Below are positions 26,126-34,536 of a DNA stretch of 64,000 nucleotides, piece after piece. Both the position numbers and the translations under genes were made by a program. The DNA lies in NCBI GenBank assembly GCA_002256345.1, contig NKIY01000009.1, forward strand, positions 124,001 through 188,000, given 5' to 3'. How positions within the stretch are numbered: the first letter of the stretch is position 1; each line of letters starts with the position of its first letter. This DNA comes from Bradyrhizobiaceae bacterium PARB1. Lineage in GTDB: Bacteria; Pseudomonadota; Alphaproteobacteria; Rhizobiales; Xanthobacteraceae. The notes beneath the pieces are model-generated. The model was not told the origin of the DNA. It worked only from the letters and a program-made list of their open reading frames with translations, and did no database searches.

Positions 26126-28864
26126 CTACGCCGCGGCCCCGGCTTGCGCCGTGGCGCGCGCCAGCAGCTCCCGTACTTCCATCGCCGGCACCGGGCGACT
26201 GAACAGATAGCCTTGCATTTCCGTGCAGCCGAGCGCGCGCAGCAGTTCCTTCTGCGGCAGGGTCTCGACCCCTTCCGCGGTGGTGGTCATCTGCCGCGAC
26301 GCTGCGATGTTGACCACGGCCTGCACGATGGATGACGAGCCATGGGCATCGGTAATGTCGGTGACGAACGAGCGGTCGATCTTGATCTTGTCGAACGGGA
26401 AGCGCTGCAGATAGCTGAGGCTCGAATAGCCGGTGCCGAAATCGTCGAGCGCGATACGGACGCCGATCTCGCGCAGATCCTGCATGATGCCGAGCGCGGT
26501 CTCGTCGTCGCGGATCAGCACCGCTTCGGTAATCTCCAGTTCGAGCCGCCGCGCCGGCAGTCCGGATGCGGCGAGTGCCGCCGCGACTTTCAGCGGCAAC
26601 GATCCGCCGCGGAATTGCGCTGGCGAGACATTGATGGCGATGCGCACATCATCGGGCCAGTGGGTGGCCTCCTGGCAGGCGGTCGACAGCACCCATTCGC
26701 CGAGCTGGCTGATCACGCCGATATCCTCGGCCACCGGAATGAAATCGACCGGCGAGATCATGCCGCGTTCCGGATGTCGCCAGCGCAGCAGCGCCTCGCA
26801 GCCGACCGGGCTGTCGTCGCGCAGATTCAGCAGCGGCTGGTAGTAGACCTCGAAGCCGCCTGCCGCGAAGCCGTCATCGGCCACGGCCTCGCGCAGATCG
26901 AGCTCCAGCATCCGCCGTGCCTTGGCTCTCGCGTCCATCTGCGGCTCGAAGAAGCGGAAGGTGCGACGTCCTTCGGCCTTGGCGCCATACATCGCAAGGT
27001 CGGCATTCTTCAGCAGCTCGTCGAGATCGCTGCCGTCCCGCGGCGCCATGGCGATGCCGATCGACGCATCGGTGAGCAGCCGATGGCCGAGACATTCATA
27101 GGGCTCGCGGATCGCGGCATAGATGCGGGTGAGGAGATCGGTGATGTCGCCATGGGCGGCGACATCGGTTTGCACGATGGCGAATTCATCGCCGCCAAGG
27201 CGCGCCACCACGTCGGAGCCGCGCACGCACAGCCGCAGCCGCCGCGCAATCTCCTTGAGCAGCTCGTCGCCCACGGGATGGCCGAGCGAATCGTTGATGC
27301 TCTTGAATTCGTCGATGTCGATATAGAGCACGGCGCATTGCGCGCCGCGGTCGACGCGCTTCAGTTCGCGCTCCAGCTCGGAGCGGAACAGTGTGCGGTT
27401 CGGCAGATCGGTGAGCGCATCGTAATGGGCGAGATGCGCGATGCGCTCCTCGGTCGCGCGACGCTCGGTGATGTCTTCGTGGGTCGCCACCCAGCCGCCA
27501 TCCGCCACCGGCTGCGACGAGATCTGGATCGAGCGCCCGTCCGCAGTCTGCATGAATTGGATGTGGGAGCGGTCGACGTCGCGCATCACGGCTGCGACAT
27601 AGGCATTCACATCGCCGGCGAACGACCCCGTATCCTTGCGGTGCTGGATCACGCTGCGGAACGGCAGGCCGGGTATGATGACATCCGGCGACAGGCCATA
27701 CATATCGAGATAGCGCTGGTTGCAGACGACGACGCGGGCATCGGCGTCGAACAGCAGCAGGCCTTGCGTCATGTTGTTGATGGCCGTCGCCAGCCGGTTC
27801 TTTTCCAGCCTCAGTTCGCGCTGCGCATTGGTGCTCTGGCGGCGGATATGCCGGATGATGACGAACAGGAAGCCCGTCAGCAGCAGGGTCGCGGCCGCGG
27901 CGAGCAGAGTCAGGAACTTGGTTTGATTACGCCAGTCGGCCAGAATGCCGTCGACCGACGTGGTCGCGATCAGCGCAATCGGAAAGTCGTTGAGCAGACG
28001 TATGGTGCCGAGACGGTCGGTGTTGTCGATCGGGCTGACCGTGCGGATCGTTGTCGGCGCGTCACTCACGCGGAGATGTTCAAGCAGGGGGCTGCCCTTG
28101 AACACGCGCCCGATGGACTCACTGGCCAGCGGGAAGCGTGCCAGCAAGGTGCCGTCGCGATGGAACATGGCGACAGTGGAATTGTGACCCAGCGAGACGG
28201 AGGCGAAGAACTTCTCCATATGTTTGGGTTCGATGCCGCGGGTGACGATGCCGAAGAACTCTCCCTTGGGACCGTTGATCCGGCGTGCGAACACCGTCTT
28301 CCATTTGCCGGTGAGCCGGCTGAGCACCGGCCGCACGATCTCTTCGTCGCGGAAAGTCTGCGACTTGATGGTCTCGAAATAGTCCCGGTCGGCCATGCTG
28401 GCATCCGGAGGCGGCCATGAGCCCGACCAGTTGATCAGACGCCCCGTCGCATCGATCAACGTCAGTTCGCCGGCGAATTCGTCGTCGAGTTTGGACTTCA
28501 GCATCAGATGCGCTTCGAAGCCCGACATCGCATGGGCGAAGCTCTCGGGCGTCATGATGCCGTCGGTCGTCAGTTGCGCGCGCAAGCCCTTCTGGATGCG
28601 TTGCAGCTCCTGGAACTGTTGATCGAAATGGTGCTGCAGCAGCAGCGCGGTGTTTTCCAGTTCGCGTTTGCTGTTGTCGAGGGCGCGCTTGCGGAAGTTG
28701 TTCACCGTCATGGCTGTGCCGATGACGATGGCGATGATGATCACCGCGCCTGACAGGAGAAGCCATCGCACCATGCCGCGCCGCGGAATGGTGCCACGAA
28801 CGCCAGGCACAAACGGCGCGATGTGCCCGTCCTCGCTCACTTGTCCTCCAGGCTGTAAACCCAT
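26126..28864 (-). CDS. Membrane GGDEF-EAL protein (cyclic-di-GMP synthase/phosphodiesterase)
   Basis: 912-residue signalling protein. Start at 28864 chosen for GAGGGTGAGGAC before the ATG. Order: TM helix (WLLLSGAVIIIAIVIGTAM) near residue 35, periplasmic Cache-like sensor of about 250 residues, second TM (LLAAAATLLLTGFLFVII), PAS domain with LLLFDADARVVVCNQRYLDM, GGDEF domain with intact GGDEF and an inhibitory-site RGSD five residues before it, and EAL domain beginning with the EALLRWRHPERG motif, with NVSPAQF and DDFGTGYSSL. Both catalytic signatures are intact, so either activity is possible. The signal sensed is unknown. Confidence 0.94.
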   Translation of the reverse strand: MGLQPGGQVSEDGHIAPFVPGVRGTIPRRGMVRWLLLSGAVIIIAIVIGTAMTVNNFRKRALDNSKRELENTALLLQHHFDQQFQELQRIQKGLRAQLTTDGIMTPESFAHAMSGFEAHLMLKSKLDDEFAGELTLIDATGRLINWSGSWPPPDASMADRDYFETIKSQTFRDEEIVRPVLSRLTGKWKTVFARRINGPKGEFFGIVTRGIEPKHMEKFFASVSLGHNSTVAMFHRDGTLLARFPLASESIGRVFKGSPLLEHLRVSDAPTTIRTVSPIDNTDRLGTIRLLNDFPIALIATTSVDGILADWRNQTKFLTLLAAAATLLLTGFLFVIIRHIRRQSTNAQRELRLEKNRLATAINNMTQGLLLFDADARVVVCNQRYLDMYGLSPDVIIPGLPFRSVIQHRKDTGSFAGDVNAYVAAVMRDVDRSHIQFMQTADGRSIQISSQPVADGGWVATHEDITERRATEERIAHLAHYDALTDLPNRTLFRSELERELKRVDRGAQCAVLYIDIDEFKSINDSLGHPVGDELLKEIARRLRLCVRGSDVVARLGGDEFAIVQTDVAAHGDITDLLTRIYAAIREPYECLGHRLLTDASIGIAMAPRDGSDLDELLKNADLAMYGAKAEGRRTFRFFEPQMDARAKARRMLELDLREAVADDGFAAGGFEVYYQPLLNLRDDSPVGCEALLRWRHPERGMISPVDFIPVAEDIGVISQLGEWVLSTACQEATHWPDDVRIAINVSPAQFRGGSLPLKVAAALAASGLPARRLELEITEAVLIRDDETALGIMQDLREIGVRIALDDFGTGYSSLSYLQRFPFDKIKIDRSFVTDITDAHGSSSIVQAVVNIAASRQMTTTAEGVETLPQKELLRALGCTEMQGYLFSRPVPAMEVRELLARATAQAGAAA

Positions 28865-28966
28865 GTCCTCACCCTCATGAGGATATGGATACCCGCCAAA
28901 GCGTAGAAGCGAGGTTAGCAATTCAGGTGAATGAGGAGTTAATTACAACCAATAAGAGGTATTGAA

Positions 28967-29318
28967 TTACGCCGCCAGGCTGTTGGTGGCGCCCGCCGGA
29001 TAGGTCTGGTTGCGGCCGAGCGACTTGGCGCCATAGAGAGCGGTATCCGCCTTGTTGATGAGTTCCATCACCGACGTCTGCGCTGATGGTACGAAGCAGG
29101 CGGCGCCGACGCTGACCGTCGTGGGTGTCATGCCCTCGCGCTCGATGCTGCCGATGTCGCGACGGATGCGTTCGCCGAGTTCGATCGCCTCGGCCAGCGT
29201 CAGGCCGGGCAGGATCAACGCGAATTCCTCGCCGCCATAGCGCGCCGCGCAATCGCTGGCGCGCTTGCCGTGGCGCGCGATGCTCCAGGCGATGCCGCAC
29301 AGGACGAGGTCGCCGGCC
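28967..29318 (-). pseudogene. Truncated diguanylate cyclase (GGDEF domain), 5' part missing
   Basis: Minus-strand frame reads AGDLVLCGIAWSIARHGKRA, then CAARYGGEEFALILPGLTLA and continues to a stop after TYPAGATNSLAA. This is the second half of a GGDEF domain with an intact GGEEF signature, but the first half and any start are absent. The homology stops near 29310-29320, where a HAD-hydrolase 3' fragment begins on the other strand. Unlikely to be functional. Confidence 0.8.
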
Positions 29319-29465
29319 GTCGATCCTGCGGACTGCGTCTATCTCGACGACCTCGGTGTCAATCTCAAGCCCGCCCGCGATCTCGGCATGCGCACCATCA
29401 AGGTGACATCAGCCGCGCAGGCCCTGGCGGAGCTGGAAGACGCCACGGGATTGCAGCTGCGCTAG
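29311..29465 (+). pseudogene. Truncated HAD-family hydrolase, 5' part missing
   Basis: Reads DPADCVYLDDLGVNLKPARD, then LGMRTIKVTSAAQALAELED and a stop. This is the C-terminal motif region of HAD-IA hydrolases (DDLGVNLKPAR with the acidic motif IV residues), but the catalytic N-terminal half is missing. It meets the truncated diguanylate cyclase head to head, as if a deletion removed the 5' halves of two divergent genes. Confidence 0.75.
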
Positions 29466-29487
29466 CGCAAGGCACGGACAGCAGTGT

Positions 29488-29623
29488 CCCCTCCCTCAAG
29501 CCGCGCAGCGGCGCAGCGGGGAGGGTCAGGGTGGGGTGCTTCCCCAAACTCTACGTCACGTGGGGAGAAACCCCACCCGGCGCTGCGCGCCACCCTCCTC
29601 GCGGCGCTTCGCTTGGGGGAGGG
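29488..29623. repeat. Inverted-repeat element
   Basis: CCCCTCCCTCAAGC at 29488 pairs imperfectly with GCTTGGGGGAGGG ending at 29623; inner arms GGGTGGGGT and ACCCCACCC also pair. It lies in the 236-bp gap after the broken genes and carries no gene. Confidence 0.65.
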
Positions 29624-29646
29624 AATCCACTGACCGCCGCGGCACG

Positions 29647-29674
29647 AAAAAAACGACGCGCCTTCCGGCGCGCC
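29647..29674 (-). terminator. Terminator of PepSY gene 1
   Basis: CGCGCC and GGCGCG pair around TTCC; an A-run at 29647-29653 gives a T-run on the minus strand. Located 28 bp after the PepSY gene stop. Confidence 0.8.
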
Positions 29675-29701
29675 GCTTCCATCTCCATCCTCTCGCCCGC
29701 C

Positions 29702-30025
29702 TCAGATGATCGAGCGATCCACATTGCGCACCTCGCCGGTACGCGCGTCCACGTCGACCTGGATCCACTTGCCATAGGCGTCGCGGCCCTCGATCTCCCA
29801 TTCATCGCCGTCGAAATGCGTGTTCTTCACCTGCACCACGCCGATGCGATAGGCGACCTGGATCGCCTGTTCGACGGTGAGCGGGCCGACCGGCATCACC
29901 GGCACGGCGACAGCCGCGCGCGGCGCGCGGGGCGCATAGATATCGGCCGCCACGGCCGGCAATGCGGTCGCGAATGCGCCCGCGGCCAGCACCGGAAGCA
30001 GGGCTTTGCGCAGCATCTGTTGCAT
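29702..30025 (-). CDS. PepSY-domain exported protein, copy 1
   Basis: 107-residue protein with signal peptide (MQQMLRKALLPVLAAGAFAT, cleaved after LPAVAA) and a C-terminal PepSY-like fold (LTVEQAIQVAYRIGVVQVKN, DGDEWEIEGRDAYGKWIQVD). Start at 30025 follows AAGGAGA. PepSY domains are often inhibitory or binding modules outside the cytoplasm; the target is unknown. A close paralogue lies at 31907-32230, and both have an EcfG-type promoter, so both are probably general-stress genes. An ATG at 30049 upstream is possible but has no better site. Confidence 0.88.
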   Translation of the reverse strand: MQQMLRKALLPVLAAGAFATALPAVAADIYAPRAPRAAVAVPVMPVGPLTVEQAIQVAYRIGVVQVKNTHFDGDEWEIEGRDAYGKWIQVDVDARTGEVRNVDRSII

Positions 30026-30105
30026 CGGAAATCTCCTTAGTGAACTCATCCCGCCTTCGCCCGCATGGCGAAGCGCGCCGCAGACAGCAGCGCTCGGAAA
30101 ATACG

Positions 30106-30131
30106 AACGCCGCGTGCGGCAGGCGAGTTCC
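30106..30131 (-). promoter_or_regulatory. EcfG-type stress promoter of PepSY gene 1
   Basis: Minus strand GGAAC (30131-30127), 17-base spacer, CGTT (30109-30106): an exact match to the alphaproteobacterial EcfG consensus GGAAC-N16/17-CGTT, about 80 bases before the start codon. Confidence 0.72.
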
Positions 30132-30181
30132 CACTTGAAATGGGGCGATATCGTGGAACGCCTGCGCCGCAGCCTGCCGCG

Positions 30182-30337
30182 TCACGTGCGATCCCGGGGA
30201 TGCAGCGCGGCCTTCTCCGCTTCGAGATCCTCGATCAGGATCTTGATGCTCTGGCGCGCCAGATTGTCCGCCGGTCCCAGCGCGAAGCATCTGTAATGTT
30301 CGATCTTGAGGTCGATCTCGACGCATTTCCTGCACAT
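30182..30337 (-). CDS. Small CxxC-containing hypothetical protein
   Basis: 51-residue reading frame beginning MCRKCVEIDLKIEHYRCFAL and ending EDLEAEKAALHPRDRT. The CxxC at residues 2-5 followed by KIEHYR and a C-terminal amphipathic helix recalls a family of tiny conserved proteins in Bradyrhizobium relatives; that recollection is not verified. The ribosome site is weak (GGGAC). It is transcribed away from the following small plus-strand genes. Function unknown. Confidence 0.6.
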   Translation of the reverse strand: MCRKCVEIDLKIEHYRCFALGPADNLARQSIKILIEDLEAEKAALHPRDRT

Positions 30338-30600
30338 GGCATGTCCCGATCCGATAAGCCGGGACCATTGTCGATCTCATCACCGAGAGGCCGGACGCAG
30401 TACGGTGATGCCTGCTAATGTCCGAACGTGTTATTCGTTCAACGCGCAAGCCGCGATACGCCGCAGCGCGTGCGAAATAAAAGGCTGGCTATCGCCCCGC
30501 GAAACGCGCAAGGTGAACCATCGCTGCACTGCTCTTGGCTTCCATCAGTGATGAGAGTGCCTTGAAGCGCTCCCGCCATCCTCTAGCAGGAGCGGACACG

Positions 30601-30795
30601 ATGGATCGCAGTCCCTATTCCCCGAAAGATTCGAAAGACATCATTGCCAGTCTGATCCGCGATACGCGGCGGACGGCCATGAAAATGCCGCCCGGCGTCG
30701 AGCGGGACCGGCTGCTCCGCAAGGCCGGCCATGACGATGTCGCCGCCAATCTGCATGCCTGGGCGAATTCGTCCGGTCTGCAGGGGCCGATCTAG
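30601..30795 (+). CDS. Small hypothetical protein
   Basis: 64 residues starting MDRSPYSPKDSKDIIASLIR; AGGAG lies 9-13 bases before the ATG, so this start is preferred to an ATG-like start 66 bases upstream. The sequence is helical and charged, with RTAMKMPPGVERDRLLRKAG and HDDVAANLHAWANSSGL; no signal peptide or known domain. The next gene begins immediately after its stop, so the two are coupled. Function unknown. Confidence 0.65.
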   Translation: MDRSPYSPKDSKDIIASLIRDTRRTAMKMPPGVERDRLLRKAGHDDVAANLHAWANSSGLQGPI

Positions 30796-31194
30796 ATGGT
30801 TGTTTCCCGGCGTCGCACCTTTCGCGCGGACACCACCACTGACACCACGCAGCGCAGCCGCGCCAGCGCGCTGGCTTCGGCCGAGCTCGACACCATGGCC
30901 GATAGCAGCGCCAGCGCGGAAGATGTCGAAAGCCGCAAGCAGCGCCTGTTGAACGGCCCGGAGGAATTTCGCGACAGCCGGTCGGATCGGCACGACCCCG
31001 CCCTCATCAAGAAGATGGCGGCGGAGCGCAGGCTCGTCGATGCGGCCGAAGGCCTCGCTGCCTATCGCGCGCGGGAAGCGACGGCCCAGGCCAATCTCGA
31101 ACGGCTGCGGGCGGAGCGCGTGGCCCGCGAGGCGGCCGGACCGGCCCCTGCGCCCGCCGCCAAATCCCGCAGGAAAATTCGCAGCAGGCCTTAG
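30796..31194 (+). CDS. Hypothetical charged protein
   Basis: 132-residue protein whose ATG directly follows the previous stop codon. Rich in Arg, Ala and Glu; the middle reads SRKQRLLNGPEEFRDSRSDR, and the C-terminal half is a predicted long helix (LVDAAEGLAAYRAREATAQA, NLERLRAERVAREAA) with a basic Pro/Ala tail. No recognisable domain. Possibly DNA- or RNA-associated because of the basic ends, but this is speculation. Coupling with the upstream 64-residue gene is the main support. Confidence 0.6.
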   Translation: MVVSRRRTFRADTTTDTTQRSRASALASAELDTMADSSASAEDVESRKQRLLNGPEEFRDSRSDRHDPALIKKMAAERRLVDAAEGLAAYRAREATAQANLERLRAERVAREAAGPAPAPAAKSRRKIRSRP

Positions 31195-31362
31195 ATTCAT
31201 CGCATTCGCGGCCTAGACATCAGGGATCGACATTGTATTCGAGCTTTGAACGGCCGGCTGCTTTATGCGGCGTAGCTGACGAACTTCCTTCTCAAATTCG
31301 ATCTGTAGCGCTTCCGGCAGTTTCGGAAGTGAGTGTCCTATGACCGATTGAAAGGAATCGTC

Positions 31363-31572
31363 ATGCCCACAGGTACCGTCAAGTTCTTCGATGCCAATAA
31401 AGGTTTCGGCTTCATCGCACCGGAAGGTGCGAGCCAGGATGTGTTCGTTCACATCTCGGCCGTCGAGCGCGCCGGCATTCGCGCGCTGGTCGAAGGCCAG
31501 AAGGTGAGCTTCGAAGTGGTGCAGGATCGCCGCACCGGCAAGAATGCCGCCGACAATCTTCAGATGCTCTGA
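31363..31572 (+). CDS. Cold-shock domain protein
   Basis: 69-residue Csp-family protein, start at 31363 after AAAGGAATCG. Contains the RNA-binding motifs KGFGFI (RNP1) and VFVHISA (RNP2). Single cold-shock domains bind single-stranded RNA or DNA and melt RNA secondary structure. Monocistronic. The 334-bp gap after it (31573-31906) holds two hairpin terminators and no gene. Confidence 0.94.
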   Translation: MPTGTVKFFDANKGFGFIAPEGASQDVFVHISAVERAGIRALVEGQKVSFEVVQDRRTGKNAADNLQML

Positions 31573-31735
31573 CGCCTCCGCGCGCAGCGCCGCTGCGCGC
31601 CGCAGCCGGCGTCACGCCATCATCGCATCAGCGCACGCGCAAGGTTTTGACCTGATCAGGACCGGACGTTGCTGCGCCGTGATCCCGTTTGCGCGTCCAC
31701 GGATGTACTGGGCGCGATAATGAGGATCGGAACGG

Positions 31736-31761
31736 GCCGGGTCATGTGACCCGGCTCTTTT
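31736..31761 (+). terminator. Hairpin terminator downstream of the cold-shock gene
   Basis: Nine-base perfect stem GCCGGGTCA / TGACCCGGC followed by TCTTTT. It is 164 bp after the csp stop, so an intervening unannotated transcript is possible. Confidence 0.7.
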
Positions 31762-31794
31762 CGTTTGATGCGGTCGTCGTCTCTCGCCCGCCCA

Positions 31795-31820
31795 CAAAAA
31801 AGCGCGCCCTTCGGCGCGCT
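31795..31820 (-). terminator. Terminator of PepSY gene 2
   Basis: AGCGCGCC / GGCGCGCT stem; the A-run at 31795-31801 becomes a T-run on the minus strand, beyond the stop of the PepSY gene at 31907. Confidence 0.8.
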
Positions 31821-31906
31821 GTTTCGTTTCGGCTTGGTGCGTGATCCCGAAAGTGGAGTCCGGCATCCGGACGGGATCATGCCGTCATTGAAAATGACGT
31901 CCCGCC

Positions 31907-32230
31907 TCAGATGATCGAGCGATCCACATTCCGGATTTCGCCGGTGCGCGCGTCGATATCCACCTCGATCCATTTGCCATAGGTGTCGCGGCCCTCGATC
32001 TCCCATTCGTCGCCGTCGAAATGGGTGTTCTTCACCTGCACCACGCCGATGCCATAGGCCACCTGGATCGCCTGTTCGACGGTGAGCGGCCCCGCCGGCA
32101 TCACAGGCACGGCGACAGCCGCGCGCGGCGCGCGGGACACATAGACATCGGCCGCCATCGCCGGCACCGCGGCGCTGAGCACGCCGGCTGCGAGCATCGG
32201 AAGCAGGGCTTTGCGCAGGATCTGTTGCAT
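31907..32230 (-). CDS. PepSY-domain exported protein, copy 2
   Basis: 107-residue paralogue of the protein at 29702-30025, with the same length and layout: signal peptide (MQQILRKALLPMLAAGVLSA), then VAVPVMPAGPLTVEQAIQVA, DGDEWEIEGRDTYGKWIEVD and an identical end RNVDRSII. Start at 32230, preceded by GGAGATTTCC as in copy 1. The promoter region is also conserved, indicating duplication of gene plus promoter. Function unknown; probably envelope-located and stress-induced. Confidence 0.88.
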   Translation of the reverse strand: MQQILRKALLPMLAAGVLSAAVPAMAADVYVSRAPRAAVAVPVMPAGPLTVEQAIQVAYGIGVVQVKNTHFDGDEWEIEGRDTYGKWIEVDIDARTGEIRNVDRSII

Positions 32231-32310
32231 CGGAAATCTCCTCATGAATTCGCAAGTCGCATTCGTCGCGCGACGAAGTGCACCGCACACAGCGGCGCGT
32301 CGGGAATACG

Positions 32311-32335
32311 AACGCGGGGAGGGCACGGGTGTTCC
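32311..32335 (-). promoter_or_regulatory. EcfG-type stress promoter of PepSY gene 2
   Basis: Minus strand GGAAC (32335-32331), 16-base spacer, CGTT (32314-32311). Same consensus as copy 1. GAAATGGGGCGA just upstream of the -35 is also shared between the two copies. Confidence 0.72.
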
Positions 32336-32452
32336 GCAAGGAAATGGGGCGATTTGATGCGGGAAAAGCGGCATTAGGATACGCTGAGTATCTACAACTT
32401 AATCTTGAAATATAATCACAAAAACCATAGTTTATATAACCATGGATGATCG

Positions 32453-32830
32453 ATGCGTATCTTCAAGACGAAGAATCTCGCGCGGTTCACCAGGCAGCAC
32501 GGGATCGACGATGCCAGTCTCGTCGAGGCCGTCGCGCGTGCGAGGCGAGGTCTGATCGATGCCGATCTCGGCGGCCAGATCATCAAGCAGCGCGTGGCAC
32601 GGCCGGGCGAGGGCAGGCGAGGCGGCTTCCGCATGTTGCTCGGCTTTCGCTCCGATCGCGCGGTCTTCCTGTTTGGCTTCGCGAAGAACGAGCGTGAGAA
32701 TATCGGCGCTGACGAACTAATGACCTTGCGCGAATTGGTGTCGTTCTGGCTTGCCGCTGACGCGGCGGCGATCGACAGGGCGCTCAAGGATGGGAAACTT
32801 ATTGAGGTGCATGATGGCACGGAAGATTAG
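32453..32830 (+). CDS. RelE/HigB-like type II toxin
   Basis: 125-residue protein of the RelE-like toxin group (COG4737 type). It begins MRIFKTKNLARFTRQHGIDD, with the basic core QIIKQRVARPGEGRRGGFRM, then LLGFRSDRAVFLFGFAKNER, and an extended C-terminal helix region. Members cleave mRNA at the ribosome. The leader 32395-32452 is AT-rich and includes TATAAT at 32411-32416, a plausible promoter. The next gene overlaps its 3' end by 17 bp and encodes a helix-turn-helix antitoxin, confirming a TA operon with toxin first, as in higBA. Confidence 0.85.
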   Translation: MRIFKTKNLARFTRQHGIDDASLVEAVARARRGLIDADLGGQIIKQRVARPGEGRRGGFRMLLGFRSDRAVFLFGFAKNERENIGADELMTLRELVSFWLAADAAAIDRALKDGKLIEVHDGTED

Positions 32831-33170
32831 CAAGACACCTGCGAAGAAACGCACTAGCCGCCTCACGGCAGAATTGCTGGAGATCGCGGACGACATGCAT
32901 GCTGCCGGCCTATTGCCGAACGCCGCTCACGACAAGATCACAATGCGCCACATTGGGCCGCGTGCCGAAGCTGAAACAGTCGAACTGACAGGCGATGAGA
33001 TCAGGGCTATCCGCGAAAAGGCGCGGCTCAGCCAGGCGGTCTTTGCGCATCATCTGAAATTGACTGTCGGTCATGTGTCCAAGCTGGAGCGAGGCTCCGA
33101 ACGCGCAAAAGGACCTACTCTGGTTCTGCTGGATGTGATCCGGCGCAAGGGGATCGAAGCGATTCTATGA
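32814..33170 (+). CDS. HigA-like XRE-family antitoxin
   Basis: 118-residue antitoxin, ATG at 32814 (or 32811) inside the toxin gene's end, with TTGAGG just before. The N-terminal half (MARKISKTPAKKRTSRLTAE onward) probably binds the toxin; the C-terminal half is an XRE/Cro helix-turn-helix (DEIRAIREKARLSQAVFAHH, LTVGHVSKLERGSER, then GPTLVLLDVIRRKG). Such proteins neutralise the toxin and repress the operon. Base composition is host-like, in contrast to the next two genes. Confidence 0.87.
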   Translation: MARKISKTPAKKRTSRLTAELLEIADDMHAAGLLPNAAHDKITMRHIGPRAEAETVELTGDEIRAIREKARLSQAVFAHHLKLTVGHVSKLERGSERAKGPTLVLLDVIRRKGIEAIL

Positions 33171-33378
33171 TCTTTAGGATGAAATAAGATCGGAGGACGC
33201 GACTCATACAAATTGGTGTAGAGCGAGCACTTTCCTCGCGTCTTTCGCTAGTGCGATAGCTTGCGGGATGTAACCAGCGTTCGCGACTATTTGGCAGCCC
33301 ATTTCCGCTTCAATGCTTATTGACTGTCCGTTGGGCAGCACTATCGTACCAAAGCAACTTGAGCGCGAATTGGGGCCG

Positions 33379-34503
33379 ATGGATTCTCTAATAGAGATAA
33401 TTAAAGTCACAAATAGTAAAGAATTTTCGGAAACTGGAGGAGGGCACAATCAGAAGGGCGTCGAATTCCAGAGAAACTGGGCTTTGGTCCGAATGTTTGA
33501 GCTCGAGACCGCAAACGAGCCAGACTATCTATTTCTTTTCGAAGCAATCCAGGACATCGCGATTCTGGATTCTAGTTCTTCGCCGAAGAGAATTTCTATT
33601 TATCAAGTAAAGAAGAAAGATCGAAACGAATGGTCGTGGGGCAACCTTACGAACCTTCATAAGCCGAATTCCGTAAAAACTAAGCCGCTTAATGGTGCTG
33701 CCAATAGCCCTATCGGGAAACTTTATCTGGCTATCCGTGCTTTTAAACTTGTCGAGGGCACCGGCCGCTTCGTGTCCAATGCGGGATGCGACCTTGAGAT
33801 GGCGGACGGTACAAATGCTGCCACTTCACTCCCTATTTGTCTCGCAGATATCTCCTCAGAATTCAGGGATCTAGTTTTTGCTGGGCTTGCCTCGTGTCAC
33901 GATCCTAGCGAGCCTCCGCCAGACTTGAAATCAATATTCATCGAGCGGGTAAGTGTACCTGTCGATGATGCGTCAACCTATGCTGTCGGCAAGGCTCATG
34001 AATTGCTATTTGCCTTGAGCCCGTCACATGCAGGTCAAGCTCGTTCGTTCGTTGATGCGCTTCTTGCGAAGATTGGACCTCTGGGTGCAAGAACGGATAC
34101 TTGTGCAACATTCGAGCAAGTCAAAGAACGTCACGGGTTCGGCAGACGTCAGTTGAAGTCCGCTCTGGCGGATCTCCAGGAAATTCCGGATGTACTGCAA
34201 ACTTTAGAGACTTGGCTTTCAGCTTTGGCTTCTGAGGGTATGAGCATCATGCAGATCACGCGAATACGGTCTGCAGCGAGTGCTATCTTTCGTCACCAGT
34301 TAATCGGTGGAGCCTCTGATGGGGAAGAGATCGCTTATGCGTGCGACGAATGGCTTGTCGATAAAGAAGAACCCTCTCAGCTCATCCCATTCTTGGAGGG
34401 AGCTTTATTGGATCTTCAAAGTGAATTCAAATCAACTGAGCTGGCAAAGCTGCAGGCTCATATTCTGCTGCGAGCAATAGCCAAATGCGTGGTCCAGATC
34501 TAA
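33379..34503 (+). CDS. DUF4297/Cap4-like dsDNA nuclease, candidate defence effector
   Basis: 374-residue protein. Start at 33379 (GGGG five bases upstream); an ATG at 33313 is possible but has no ribosome site. The N-terminal domain, about residues 20-120, matches the pattern of PD-(D/E)xK nucleases called DUF4297 or Cap4: GGGHNQKGVEFQRNWALVRM, then Glu55 and Asp59 in LFLFEAIQDIAIL, then Gln76 and Lys78 in SIYQVKKKD. The C-terminal part is helical, with no domain I recognise. The gene is clearly AT-richer than its surroundings (33541-33600 has 26 G/C of 60) and precedes an SMC-like ATPase by 33 bp. In Lamassu and ABC-3C systems such nucleases are effectors; the same role is inferred here. Confidence 0.78.
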   Translation: MDSLIEIIKVTNSKEFSETGGGHNQKGVEFQRNWALVRMFELETANEPDYLFLFEAIQDIAILDSSSSPKRISIYQVKKKDRNEWSWGNLTNLHKPNSVKTKPLNGAANSPIGKLYLAIRAFKLVEGTGRFVSNAGCDLEMADGTNAATSLPICLADISSEFRDLVFAGLASCHDPSEPPPDLKSIFIERVSVPVDDASTYAVGKAHELLFALSPSHAGQARSFVDALLAKIGPLGARTDTCATFEQVKERHGFGRRQLKSALADLQEIPDVLQTLETWLSALASEGMSIMQITRIRSAASAIFRHQLIGGASDGEEIAYACDEWLVDKEEPSQLIPFLEGALLDLQSEFKSTELAKLQAHILLRAIAKCVVQI

Positions 34504-34536
34504 GGCGGCTTGTACGAAGCCTCAGGACGAAATCAT

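Noticed and set aside
26342-28420. 692-codon open frame opposite the GGDEF-EAL gene
   Set aside because: Antisense shadow; the minus-strand protein has intact GGDEF and EAL domains.
31213-31345. Minus-strand frame reading LPKLPEALQIEFEKEVRQLR, which looks protein-like
   Set aside because: No in-frame ATG, GTG or TTG near a ribosome site, and it runs into the cold-shock gene leader. At most a remnant.
33204-33449. Minus-strand frame ending GYIPQAIALAKDARKVLALH, with beta-strand-like FGTIVLPNGQSISIEAEMG
   Set aside because: Protein-like, but no ribosome site, and it overlaps the 5' end of the nuclease gene. Could be the 3' remnant of another acquired gene; too weak to list.
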